From Strigamia acuminata (taxonomy: Eukaryota > Arthropoda > Chilopoda > Geophilomorpha > Linotaeniidae): a DNA stretch of 64,000 bases. The stretch lies in the NCBI GenBank assembly GCA_949358305.1, contig OX442314.1:58847369-58911368 (forward strand). Reading direction: 5' to 3'. The number at the start of each line of letters is the position of its first letter. Positions within the stretch are counted from its first letter, which is position 1. A program made the position numbers and the translations under genes. The notes below the pieces were generated by a model, which saw only the letters and a program-made list of their open reading frames with translations, was not told the origin of the DNA and did not search any database. Below, piece by piece: positions 30,730 through 42,500 of the stretch.

Positions 30730-31728
30730 TGTCGCGCTCAACTCGGTCTGTCGCTGATACGTGGTATGAGTCACTCTCTAATCTCGCAATACCGCTTTAC
30801 TCAAGCGGTTACCCAAATAATGTGAAACGGCAAACAATGTAAAATGGTAAATATAATAAATGTATTTATTATACGGGAATGTACAGGTAAAAGGGATAAA
30901 ATATGTAAGGGAATAAAAAGGTAAAAGGTTGGGGTGTGTGAAGTTGGCGGGAAACTGGTCGAGGTCGTCCTTTGTTGACGCTCTGGATCCAAGATGGCGT
31001 CCGCGTGGCAACGTGGTGTCGTCTTGGGCCGGCGTGGCAATGAATGGCGTCCTCGTCTCACGTTTCTCGTTCGGTCCTTCGGGCTCACGCTGGTCGGGCG
31101 CGAGTGAATGCCTAAAAGGTCTTACTTCTGGTCTGTTGTCTAGGTTTAGGGTTTTGTTTAGGTGTCCGGCGATCACACAGCGGCGGACGCTTGGTGGTTC
31201 CCGGCGATACACACAGCGGCGGGAACGCTCGTCGTGGTTACTGCAATTTAGGCTTGTGCGACCGTTTGTCTGCACAACTCGCTAAATTGGAGTAGGTTTA
31301 CTATTTCTAGCTGGCTTGCTAAAATAGTGTGGTAATCTTGTTTCGCAGGTTACTCTGCGGAGGTTAACACAAATCAATCGTACTCACGTTGAAAGTCCCT
31401 TGTCCTAGGTCACTCCTGAAGTCTTTGTACTTAGGCTTGATCGTTTTAGGACGTTTGGCTTTTACGTGTATCTTGGTTGATTTTTGTGTTGGTTCTTTCC
31501 GCTCAGTGCAAGGCGAATTCCTTTGCACAAAGCGGGGGGTGACAGGTGACTAAAGCCACCCAATAGTGGAGAAGACGAATCTCCCCCACTCCCCCAGGGC
31601 AGACGCCCGTCCATTGACTGGATGTCAATGCTCTGAGGGAAGGGAGGCGCGCGTGCGACTCCCCTTCTTTACCCGTATGTAGGCCACGAGAGAAACTCTT
31701 CGTGCCCCACCCCAGTCGGGTCACCACA
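30730..31728 (-). repeat. 5' LTR of E2
   Basis: Counterpart of 15021-16019, with the same YY1-like site (30989-31001) and hairpins (31164-31226 and 31244-31359). Confidence 0.75.
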
Positions 31729-31864
31729 ACATGAGCCTTTTATACTTTTGGGCTGTATTTATTGGCACACTATCTATTCTTCCATTTTTACTAAAAATAA
31801 TTTAATTCTACGCTACTTTTTTGTTCACTGTTAATTCCTCTTTTCCACACATAGAATTACTTAA

Positions 31865-32174
31865 GGGCCATCCATAAGTAACGTAATGCAGAATTTGGGA
31901 TTTTTAGACCCCCTCCCCTTTATATAACATAGTCGTAACAAATTCTCGAACCCCCACCCCCTGATTACGTAACAAAACTAAAATCTCCCCCCCCCCCCCA
32001 AATTTTCCAAAATAATATAAAAAATGCTTATATTTTTGTTTGTTTATTAACAATTTGCAATTTACATGAAACATAACAAAATTTAAATCCCCCCCTCTCC
32101 CAAAGTAATGACTCGTAAAAAAATTTGAAACCTCCTCTCCCCCTTGATGCGTTACGTTATTTATGGACAGCCCC
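31865..32174. mobile_element. TTAA-flanked MITE (second copy)
   Basis: Counterpart of 16156-16463, TTAA at 31861-31864 and 32175-32178. The C-run inside is two bases longer, and a CG has become TG in the left end. Confidence 0.8.
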
Positions 32175-33034
32175 TTAATGCCATAATAACCTTTTTCCAA
32201 TAAATTAATTTTTTTTACACACTAAAAATTATCTATCTCTACATTAATGTTTATAATTATGCCAACCTTGCCTTTTTGATTCTAGATGGCCTACCTCGTT
32301 TTCTTTTCTACGCGAGAGGATTGTTTTGGTTTCTCGGGGCACTACAAACAGCCCCTCAGTAATGGCTATGCCCATGATGTGCTTACACACAGATACTTTC
32401 CCTATAACTCTCTATTTTTTGACGAATAAGACTTTGGCCACATCGATTTTTTCATCTGAGTGTGCCAGTTGCAATGTGACAATATCCGAATGCACCTCAG
32501 CCTAATTTTTTTTATTCCCAATCAACTTTTTTTTTTGTTGACATTGCAAATCACGTAGGCCCAGCAATAAATTCTAATTGTTTCAGCTCCGAAGACGTCA
32601 TGACATGCGTTGGGGATGGCGAAAAAAACTCTCACTGTCACCATCGCCATCTGCATGGATCGCAAATCTTTCCTAGAAGTCCGTCCAGTTGTCAAAGCCC
32701 AATGATGGGCTCACCATTCTCTTCAGCACGAACTGTATTTAGATAGGTGGCATTTTTATATGTAAGTGTTGCAGAAAAAGTTCATAAAACGTCAGCACTA
32801 CCAATCAAACGTCGCCCAGACCGTTTTTAAATTAATGTGGAATTTTAATTAAGTAATATGAAGTGTGAAAAAAAGAATAAACAGTGCGGGGGGGGGGGGG
32901 GTAGGTACTGCAGAATTAAATTACTTTTAGCGAAAACTGAAGAATAAATAGTGTGTACATAACTAATATATAGGGATGTTAAATAAGTGATAAATCATTG
33001 ACAAAAAAAATTTGGATGACTACAAAAAATTTAC

Positions 33035-33123
33035 CTGCAAGTAATATTTTTTAGGAGGCAAGGATACAAACAACCGTGCAAATTGTTATCACAAGGATTT
33101 CTCTTCGTGTTGAGGAAGTGATA
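33035..33123 (-). CDS. DEG/ENaC 89-nt exon, right copy, downstream
   Basis: Same as 861-949. No TM2 exon was found between here and E2, so the rest of this gene would have to lie left of the array or is lost. Confidence 0.6.
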
Positions 33124-33553
33124 CTGAAAGACAATTTATGGAAGTTTCAGGAATACTATTTCGTGAGAGAAATCTGGAACAAGGTGTTTATTTTGGATAC
33201 CCAAAGTTACGAAATTTGTATTGAAATTTTGTGCAAATGGGTGCAAGGAGCCCTAAAATGTAGAAAAAACTGGCACATGTCAAATACGAATAAATCAATT
33301 TGGCGCATTCACATTTTACAGGAATGATAAAAACATTCCATTAGTTTTTTTAATATTTTCTGTTTTCTGTTTGGATATGGTCTTAACCACTGCAGTATGG
33401 GGATTTACCACAGTGGGAGGTAGGTACTGCGGAATTAAATTACTTTTAGCAAAAACTGAAGAATAAATAGTGTGTACATAACTAATATATAGGGATGTTA
33501 AATAAGTGATAAATCATTGACAAAAAAAATTTGGATGACTACAAAAAATTTAC

Positions 33554-33642
33554 CTGCAAGTAATATTTTTTAGGAGGCAAGGATACAAACAACCGTGCAA
33601 ATTGTTATCACAAGGATTTCTCTTCGTGTTGAGGAAGTGATA
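33554..33642 (-). CDS. DEG/ENaC 89-nt exon, right copy, upstream
   Basis: Acceptor TTTCAG and donor GTAAAT; phase 0 in, phase 2 out. It follows the exon at 34998-35141 in phase. Confidence 0.6.
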
Positions 33643-34997
33643 CTGAAAGACAATTTATGGAAGTTTCAGGAATACTATTTCGTGAGAGAAATCTGGAACA
33701 AGGTGTTTATTTTGGATACCCAAAGTTACGAAATTTGTATTGAAATTTTGTGCAAATGGGTGCAAGGAGCCCTAAAATGTAGAAAAAACTGGCACATGTC
33801 AAATACGAATAAATCAATTTGGCGCATTCACATTTTACAGGAATGATAAAAACATTCCATTAGTTTTTTTAATATTTTCTGTTTTCTGTTTGGATATGGT
33901 CTTAACCACTGCAGTATGGGGATTTACCACAGTGGGAGGGACGAATACATCACGTAATGACGAGACAGGGACTCCAGATTGTTGGGTTTTGGCCTTTAAT
34001 CGTTGTCTAGGGGTGGGGTCACCTATCTCACTGTGTGGCAGTGCTAAATCGGCAACCGTCTCGTCACACACAGAACCTAAGTCCCATGGGTGATGGCTGA
34101 TAGGGTTGGTTATTTTGGACGACCATTCTGCTGTACTTACCCGTACGACCCATGTAGCCGCTCATGGAGGCTGCAGCAGGCACATCTTCCTGCTACTGAG
34201 CGTGTGAGTGGTGAGAGGGGCAGAGTCAGCAGTTGTCTCTGCTGAGGTTAGGACAGTGGCAGCTCACCCTATGCGTCCTCACCTTCTACTTTCCCAGCAA
34301 CGTCTCTCTCTCACCACACCACTCTGCTCCCTCCTTTCCCGCTAGGCCAGTCCACTTCGTGATGGGGACGGCTTGGGGCCACTAGGTGGTAGAGTGTTTT
34401 ACACTTTAATTTTACTGTTAATATTTTGTGACGCACGTCACGCACGACGTGTTCTCGCGACGTGGTAGAGCGCGTGTTGCGCCACCTATTATTTCTATGC
34501 AAATAAAGACATTTATACAAGTTCCCTACAAACGACTGGTCACCTTCCTGATTCAATCCGTTACCATTAACACAATTCCGACAGCTTCCACACAAACCAA
34601 GTTCTACAAACACTTCAGGTGGTGTGTTGAGTGACGCAGGTAACCAAGGGTGGCCAAGCGAAGTTGGTTCACTTCTTCGAATTTTACTTCTCAGAAACTC
34701 ATTTCTCAGACGCCACTTCTCGAATGGGTCGTTTCTCTGTATTTTTTTTGTCTGAGAAACGACCTATTCGAGAAGTGATCGTCTGAGAAGTAATCCCTTA
34801 AATTAACATTTCCAACAATGTATAATACAAAATGGACCTCCTAATTACGTTTCGAAGTAAAAAATTTCTAAGAAACAACCTAAAATTTAGAATTTTTGAA
34901 GAGATGATATTCAAAGAAGCGATGGGACCCGGGCCAAGCGCCCCAAGCGGTCACATTTTTTTTATTCATTTAAAAAGCAAATTCACAGTTTACTTAC

Positions 34998-35141
34998 TTT
35001 CTCCAAACTGGCTTTAGCAGTATGTCTTGTTGCTGTCAAATTACCTACATAATTGTAAATACGACTTGCTTTCAGTAGCAAATTCGTCCCATCACTAAGG
35101 CTGTGTACATGATACTTCAATGGTGAAGGATCTATTAGTAC
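34998..35141 (-). CDS. DEG/ENaC extracellular exon (48 codons), right copy
   Basis: Counterpart of 19286-19429, with its TTTTTCAG acceptor and GTAAGT donor; fourth exon of the gene starting at 35963. Confidence 0.7.
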
Positions 35142-35221
35142 CTGAAAAACGTAAAAAAAAAGAGTCTAACAGTTTGTACAGGTCACAAATTGTATAACTT
35201 TAGCAACATTTAAAAACTTAC

Positions 35222-35301
35222 CTCAACAAAACGGCATTCTATGGGGAATTTTAGTGTGATCACCATCTTGAAATTAAAATTTCCATATGGGAGCCGCAAT
35301 G
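35222..35301 (-). CDS. DEG/ENaC extracellular exon (80 nt), intact
   Basis: Third exon. Acceptor TTTTTTTTAG, donor GTAAGT; the first two bases complete a codon begun in the exon at 35364-35436, then 26 codons (..MVITLKFPIECRFVE). Confidence 0.7.
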
Positions 35302-35363
35302 CTAAAAAAAATTGAATTCAGAAATAATGAATACATGTTTGGTAATTTTTTGTTCTTACTTAC

Positions 35364-35436
35364 GACTTGAAACTTGAGCAGTAGGTTGCATAATGTTGTC
35401 GTAATTTTGAATTGTCAGATTAATGCGTGATTTTCC
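35364..35436 (-). CDS. DEG/ENaC extracellular exon (73 nt)
   Basis: Second exon: CTTTCAG acceptor and GTAAGT donor, 24 codons plus one base, GKSRINLTIQNYDNIM... Phase 0 in, phase 1 out, matching both neighbours. Confidence 0.7.
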
Positions 35437-35492
35437 CTGAAAGGAATTGCTCATGTATTTGTAAAAAGAAGGAAAGAGGAATGGAGCTTTAC

Positions 35493-35963
35493 CATTGCAA
35501 AGTGGGCATCAGATATGTAGCTAGGTACACTTAGATATTTTATAATTTCAAATAATTTTCCAATATTTTTCAGCTTTGGGGAAAGATAATCAATAAATAG
35601 TTTATTCCTGTCCTTATTTTCAAAAGCCTTTGCAGAATAATCACTAAGTTCCTGTGTTGTACTTGGGAAAATGTAAATGAATGGGAAAATACCATGCGCT
35701 GTTTCAATGAAGTACGCATTGACTGTTGTTGGTTCATCCACGTAATGTGATATCCGATCTGCGATTTGGTAAACACATACTGCCAAATTGACAACGAGTA
35801 ATGTGAAAGAAAGATAACGAGTTCTCTTTTTCTTTTTTGAAATGTTTTTCAGTGATTTGACGAATGCTGGTACCTCCGATTGCTCAGCCATGACAGTGCC
35901 AACAACATGTTGCAGTCTTCTTCTTAGTTGTTGAATTCGGTCAAATGGTTGAAACACATGCAT
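35493..35963 (-). CDS. DEG/ENaC (pickpocket-like) channel, first coding exon with TM1
   Basis: 157 codons from an ATG at 35963 to a GTAAAG donor after 35493. Amiloride-sensitive sodium channel family: two-pass plasma-membrane subunits that form trimeric cation channels, used in arthropods for sensory transduction. An N-terminal cytosolic part with a basic KKKKR stretch is followed by TM1 (about residues 49-67, SFTLLVVNLAVCVYQIAD) and the family-typical continuation SHY..EPTTVNA. The His-Gly gating motif usually found before TM1 is not evident. Four exons (35963 to 34998) plus an 89-nt exon join in consistent phase, but no TM2 exon follows within the array. Gene symbol not assigned. Confidence 0.8.
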
Positions 35964-36844
35964 ATTTTTCTTTTCCGTGTTTGTTGTTTACAGAAACACA
36001 CGAAACTGAATGAATATAAACTATGAATGTACTTAGTGGTGGGTGTTACCAAGAACGTAATTTACGATCAGTTTCTTTTAATTTATCGCCGTCTAGAAAA
36101 GAAAACATAAAATTTAATGTTTGAATTTTTTCAATAATTTAAAAAACTCTTGTAGTGGTCAATTTTTACATTTTTATTAAAGTTTTCAACATTAACACGT
36201 GTGATTGATTATGCGGACGAAATTGAACGAGTTAAGGCTATTTTCCAATGCTGCAAAACGACCAGTGAAATTTAAATTTTCTGTTCACAATGCAGTGAAG
36301 TGAATTTGGAATTCAGAATTTTCTAATCACTTTCTTCAGAATAATCTACGATTTTCTGGGTACTACAGTTTGCAGCATTGTAAACCAACCTTTAGGCTAA
36401 AATTTGACTTACCAAATTAGGGAATTGTAATATTTTACGAGGTGTGGGTTTTGCGTGCTGCTTCGAGAAGAGTACAGATGACGTCTGATGCAGTTTATGT
36501 TTGAAATTTACATTTAGAACGTTTCATTTCAGTGTTTTTAAGTTTTCTCACCAGGTGTTTGCAAAATTTTTGAGATTCTGTAATATCAGCATTTGGGGGT
36601 TTGTTTCTGGATATAGGGTTCAAGGTTAGAGATGTGTGGGCCAAATTGTTAAGAGGCTACATGAAGTGGTTAAATGTTAACACAGTAAACAAACGTTAAA
36701 AGAATAAAAAGCAAGAAATAAATAGGAGAAGTTTATTTCTCTCTTTGCAGGTTCCAAATCAATATTTAGAATACAAAAATAAAACGTTTTGCATTTTGAT
36801 TGCATTAAATAAACATTTATTCTTGAATTTCATTGAATTTTATT

Positions 36845-36881
36845 TTGATATAATATAATATAATATAATATAATATAATAT
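36845..36881. repeat. (TAATA)n microsatellite
   Basis: About seven tandem copies of a 5-bp A/T unit. The surrounding 35964-37126 and 37896-38952 hold no gene that I can recognise. Confidence 0.9.
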
Positions 36882-37128
36882 CTTAGCACAACTGCAAGAC
36901 AAGGACAGACACTTGGAAAAATAGGTCAAAAGGACAAATGTTAAAGCACCTTGCGTGAACTAATGAATGACTTTGGCCTTCTGGTGCAAGATGGGAAGTT
37001 GTTATGAGTATATCAGTTTTGTGGGCAATAAAACTTAAAATAACACTTTATACCGGTAATGTGAGAGTGGACGGACGCCATTAAGGCATGGGAATGTCTA
37101 AACAGCGCCGGACTCGCGACACGTTATA

Positions 37129-37893
37129 CAGGGTGGTCAGAAAGTCTGGTTCTATGTAAATAATTCCCAAACTGTTCTAGATGATGATTCAGCAAAATTA
37201 TTGTAAGGGTAGTATGTCGGGGGAAATCCAATTATGACATCCAACTTAACTTCAGAGGTCATCTTCAAGGTCATCTATATTGTAACTCGAGAACCGTGAC
37301 AGATAGAGCAAAAAGGGGAATTAGAAAGTTGTAGAGCATCATCCAATTAGTCTAGAACTGCTCTTAAAAAAATTATTTCTTTCTGAAAAGTTTTGAGAAA
37401 AAAGGTCTGAAACATTAGTCTACTCTGCTTTGAAACCTAAATCTTATCATGTTAGAATGTATTGCCAAAATAAATTATTTCTTTTTTTTTGTGTTTCCTC
37501 TCTTCCACTTACAAGTATGACGAAATAAAGTATCCTAATTGAGGATTAGCTTGGTTGCCTCAATATTTTTAGGTTACAAAGCTGAGTTACAATGCTGAGT
37601 AGACTAATGTTTCAGACCTTTTTTCTAAAAACTTTTCAGTAAGAAATAATTTTTTTAAGAACAGTTCTAGACTAATTAGATGCTGCTCTACAACTTTCTA
37701 ATTTACTTTTTTGCTCTATCTGTCACGGTTCTCGAGTTACAATATGGATAACGTTGAAGATGACCTCTGAGGTCAAGTTGGATGTCATAATTGGATTCCC
37801 CCCGACATACTACCCTTACAATAATTTTGCTGAATCAACATCTACAACAGTTTGGGAATTATTTACACAGAACCAGACTTTCTGACCACCCTG
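37129..37893. mobile_element. Foldback element with long inverted arms (mariner-type ends)
   Basis: Begins CAGGGTGGTCAGAAAGTCTG and ends with the inverse, flanked by TA (possibly TATA). The two arms of about 370 bp pair over most of their length, including the inner GTCTGAAACATTAGTCTAC. No transposase. TA flanks suggest mobilisation by a Tc1/mariner enzyme. A worn relative of one arm is at 54440-54720. Confidence 0.75.
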
Positions 37894-38952
37894 TATAAAA
37901 GTGAACACAAGAGAGTGTGGTTGAAAATGTATTACATTATTAGGAATTCTTACTTCTTCTTATTATTATTTATTTCGTTTTTTCAATGATGCTTAAGGAT
38001 GTGGGGTCATGAAAACAATAACATGTTCAAAGTTAAGCGGAGCGAGAATTTATAAATAATTAAATTGTTACCACGAACTCTTGTACCGTACTGTCAGTTG
38101 GAGCTGATGTTGTCTAATGAATAGTTTGAGTTGTGAATGTTGTAGTTACCGTTTCTCTTTGAACAAGGTTCAATTTATTTTAATCATGAATTCGTCAACT
38201 ACGCCTCCTCTAACAGTGAAATATTTTCCGTTTAATTTCTTTCCTCGCGTGATTAATAACACATCTGTTAGTCATATATTTGCATTGTGACAATTGCTTT
38301 TTCTATTACGTTTGTAGGAAAAGGTTGTGAGTTTGTTTAAGTTTATCAATAAATAATGCAAATATCAAGCAAGCATCAGTGACTCGAAAATATTCCTTTT
38401 TTGTCAGTAATTGAATAATACTTTTGAACAAACTTTCATTTAGTGTTGCAGTTGCAACTTTGTTAATATTCGAATTTCTCAAAACTCACTTTGAAAACTG
38501 GATAGTTCTGGATTTGAACTGATAAAAATGTTTTCTTGCAGCAAAGAAAGAGGCACGTGGTCACATTTGAGAACAGACTAAAATTTTATTCTTGGTTTGG
38601 ACAATAGAAAACTAAAACAATTCAAACGAAATACTCAGAATTTTAAATTGAATGGGGCTACAGGTTATGGCTAGTAGTTGTTTATTTCTATCGCACATAT
38701 TTACAACTTCCGTCTTTGTATCTTTGTTGGGTAATTTGTTGCATCCGGTTTCAACTTCCGTTCAAGGCTCCACCCACAAGGATGTGAATTGTCTGTTTTT
38801 TTTCGCTAAGTATGCTAGTGTGTTTTTTTTTCTCAAAGCATAAACATTTCTAATCAATAGCCTACTCTCTCATCCTCGCAAAGTAAATGTGTATTTTTTG
38901 GGTAAGCATATGCACATTTCTAAAAAAAAAAGCTGCATTTAAAATAATAATT

Positions 38953-39575
38953 TGTGACCGGCTGCCCGCTCAGTCCGCTCACTTGCCTGCAACACACGGC
39001 GCTTCCACGGCTCTCGCGCACCTCGTGTGTTTCTCGCGCGCACCTGTTGCGGACCCCCGCACCAGGTGGAGCTGATGGTCGTTGGCCCGGCCAATTGGGA
39101 ACCGGAAGTGCCCCTTCCGGAAGTGGTGGGCCCCGCAGAGGCCCAAGAGAGTTCTCTAACTTCCAGCATGGCGAACGGTCGCTTCCACGATCGCTCTTCC
39201 ACGCTGGCGGCAATGACGAATCCAGTTGGCGTAGCGACTCTGTCGCCCGCCGGGACTTGATAGTCCACGTTCCCCATGTCCGTCCTGCGTTCTCCGTGAA
39301 CGTAGCGGCGACATGGCTAAACGGTATTCCGACCACGTGTGTCATGGCGGCCATTGGCCGCCGTGCCACGCGGTCTTGTTAGGGACGGCTGTTCGCAGCC
39401 GTCGCATTGGGAAATGCACTGGGAGACACCACATCATACCCCTAGACATCAATAAAGCTTACCTTAAACTAAACTTGTGTCTCTTGTGTATTTCGGAGTG
39501 AATTCTATCGTGTGTGTTGTGTCCAGCGCCTCGTGGCTCTCCCCCGACCACGTGGCGACCGTCCAAACACTCACA
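38953..39575 (+). repeat. 5' LTR of the pol-less element
   Basis: TG..CA ends. Contains an AATAAA at 39450 and several strong hairpins, among them GACGGCTG-TTCG-CAGCCGTC near 39383-39402 (8-bp stem, UUCG-type loop), CCGGAAG/CTTCCGG near 39101, and GGCGGCC/GGCCGCC near 39345-39361. Small ORFs on both strands of the LTR are not counted as genes. Confidence 0.92.
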
Positions 39576-39577
39576 AT

Positions 39578-39595
39578 TGTGGGCCCGTCCTGGAT
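39578..39595 (+). promoter_or_regulatory. Primer binding site of the pol-less element
   Basis: TGTGGGCCCGTCCTGGAT begins two bases after the LTR. It matches a tRNA-Pro-type primer site at about 15 of 18 positions, similar to but not the same as the E site. Confidence 0.6.
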
Positions 39596-42500
39596 CTTGA
39601 ACTCTTTGCGATTTTTTTTTCTATTTTCTGGTTGAGTTGATAACTCAACATTGAATGAAATTTTTCGATCAAAAAGGGGGAAATTTCTTTGGTCATGGTT
39701 GTGATAGGGAATCAGCAGGCGAAACGGCCGCTAATCGCTGATTTTGGACCCTAACTTGACAAAATTGGTGGCTGTGCATGTCCAGCTTGCCTGGGTACTG
39801 GCAAGCCGGGACTTACATTGGCCACACTTTCCAACGGTCTTCTATTCCTTTCTAGCTTAGCCTAAAAAACTGAGTGGTTGGGAGGGAAATACAATTCCAA
39901 ACCTTCTTTATTATTTTTATTTCTTGGTGCGCAGCCCAAGTAAAAGTAATGGAACAGTCTGCAGCGTATTCAAACTCGATTAGTGGAGGAGGCGCGCTGG
40001 TGGCCACCAGCAACCCAATTCCCACGGGGGAGAAGCGGTCATATTCTAATTGCCACGCTGCAATCGCTGGTTCCATTATGGGCCGGGCGAGGAGGCGATG
40101 TTGAACTGAGCTTTGAGTGACACCAAACTTCTTGTAGGACGTTTAGTCGCTTGGATGCAGGTTGCTAGCTTAGTGGTCGCTGGCGCGGGAACAGTCACGT
40201 GCGGTGAGTTGGCGTGTAGTTGGACCCGAGTAGCAGCGAAGTGTCCGCACACATGGGAAGACTGCCTTGATTTTTGTTGCAACTCATAATTTATGAGTTG
40301 CGTTGTGGCTGCTCGAGGCGCTCATCCGGGTTCACATCGGTCATAATCCTACCCTGTCCCGTGTACTGGTTGGAAACAGTTGCAAGTTGGATACAACCCT
40401 AGAACTGTGGAAAATTGGGACACGGACAGCAGGGAGAGCTGCCGGAGGTACGGGGAAACCAATGGTGAAGTGCTCAACTGACACAGAGAGTTCGTTAGGG
40501 CGTAGGAACGATATCTGTGCATTCAGGTAGCTACCAACTTTGAAAAGAGATTGGGAATCTAGCCTGTAACTTTTGCTTCTGAATTTTATTCACCTTCATT
40601 GGATTTTCAAGTTGTTTCAGCTTGTTTTCGAGGACTGTGCTCGAACCACAGTTTTGGACAATCTCTACAATTTGGAAGTTTGTTTTTATTTTACAACCTT
40701 TTTTGTTTTTTCACTTTATCTTCGATTTTTTTTCCCTATCTATGATTTTCATGGTTCTTTGGGACGCCACACCGGACAGTAGACATCGTTGTAACTGAAT
40801 ACACGTGTTTCATGACCTGGAGGTAGACAGCACCAAATAGAAGGTGACATGGCTTTAAGTTGGCAGCTGAAGGGTGGGCCCCCAAAGCAACTAGGGACAG
40901 GAGATGCATTTCCTTCTTACTTTAAGTGCAGCTGACTGTCCCACAAAAAACACCATTTCATTGGGATGAACAGACATCTCAGTGTAGGCACGTTTCTGTC
41001 GAAAGGCAGCCTCGTGCAGACTGGAATGAGTCTCCGAAAGGGGTGAGCGGGCGCGTTTGTTGGTCTCTTGGGGCAGAAGAAGAGATTGCAACAATATCCC
41101 CGTAATGTAAATATCTGAAAAAACCTTCTGCTAAAAATTGGAACTTTTTGAGTGTATTTTATATTAAAAACACCCAGTATTTTGTGATTTTTTATTCATT
41201 TTCTTGTCTTTCTTCTCTGTTTTTCAATGTTGCTGTGCAATAAAGAAACGGTTTTGTCTGCGCGCTAGCGCGGTTAGCTTTCTATTGTTGGAAACGACGA
41301 TGGAAATCTCTGGTTTGAAAATTTAGAAGTTCTTTGGACACGATTTCGTACCTTTTTTGGGCACAAAAGTCATGTTCTCATGGAATCAGACCATTTTGAT
41401 CTGGTTCTGAACTTCTAGTTCCAAACCGAAAAATCACTATTGTTTTTTTCAAAAAGTGTTGTTTTTTCTGCAGAAATGTAGGAATTGGAACATTAAAACG
41501 GTCGAAATTTTGTTTTTATTTTAAAAATCAAACATGGCGACTGGAAAGACAATGGCAAAACATGTGGAAATCTCGGAATTTTCGAGAATGATTGGAATTT
41601 TAAATTTCGACTTTTCTCGGAACTCTGGGAAATCAATTCTATGAATTAATCCACTTTGTCCATTTTCATTTGCTACGATTCTGCGGTTTGATACATTCAA
41701 TCAATGTCATTCACAAGAACAGGCAAAACCACGTAGAATTCGCCAGCAAGCAGCTTTTTGTACAGACACCTGAGTTAATTACGATTGATTCAGACAATAC
41801 CATACGTCTCTCGATTTCGTCAGGCGATGGATTCAACAATACGTTCCCTGAACAAACAAACGACGCTGGATCAGTCTATGCTTGAAACCATGTGTCGTAT
41901 CTCTGGTTTGAAAATTTCGAAGTTCTACAGACATGATTTCGTGCTTTTTTAAAGCACAAAAGTCATGTTTTTGTGGAATCAGACCATTTTGATCTGGTTC
42001 AGAACTTCTAGTTCCAAACAAATTTCTATTTGCTTTCAAAAATTGTTGGTTTTTTTCAGAAATGGAGAAATTTTGGCATTTTATCTAGTCGAATTATTTA
42101 TTTTTTTTTATAAAAACCCAAGATGGCGACTAGAAAGCAACGGAAAAACATGTGGTATTCACAGATTTTTCCGGAAAAGTTTGATTTTCAAAAGATTTTG
42201 AAAATTTGGGAAATCTGGGGATTAATTTCCAAGAAATTAACTCGAATCACGTTACCATGGGAAACATGGGGGGGGGAAGTGACATCACTAATCCCTCTCC
42301 CATGAGTAGCCACATCAAGCAATCTAATGGATTCTAGTTGGTTGTTAATCAATCACCTCTGTCCGTTTTTGCAAACTGCGGCCCTGTCTTTGACATTTCC
42401 AGTGACTACCAGTTACAAGGAAGTCCTACAGACACGTGGGATTTTTACCAGCAAGTAAATATTGTATTTTATTATCGTTAAAGAAGTTACAGAGTCAAAC

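Larger units (their letters stand above)
19592..31728 (-). mobile_element. Element E2: Ty3/Gypsy LTR retrotransposon, 3'-truncated
   Basis: Second copy of the element described for E1, about 12.14 kb, without the internal duplication. Same order and the same truncation point inside ORF3. Differences from E1 are scattered single bases plus a 2-bp deletion in gag. The near-identity, including shared flanks, means it arose by duplication of the whole locus, not by a second insertion. Confidence 0.9.
32902..33939 (-). repeat. 519-bp tandem repeat pair, right copy
   Basis: Units start at 32902 and 33421, preceded by a 14-G tract. Confidence 0.9.
32175..35302 (-). repeat. Block A, right copy (contiguous with the intact locus)
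   Basis: Full block that continues without a break into the 5' exons of the DEG/ENaC gene. This makes it the ancestral arrangement at its right side. In 32179-32901 I see no gene; 33940-34637 is the GC-rich insert; 34686-34791 is the foldback MITE. Confidence 0.9.

Noticed and set aside
38920-39382. ORFs of up to 149 codons inside the LTRs of the pol-less element
   Set aside because: They lie across LTR control sequence and hairpins, are open on both strands at once, and are explained by high GC.
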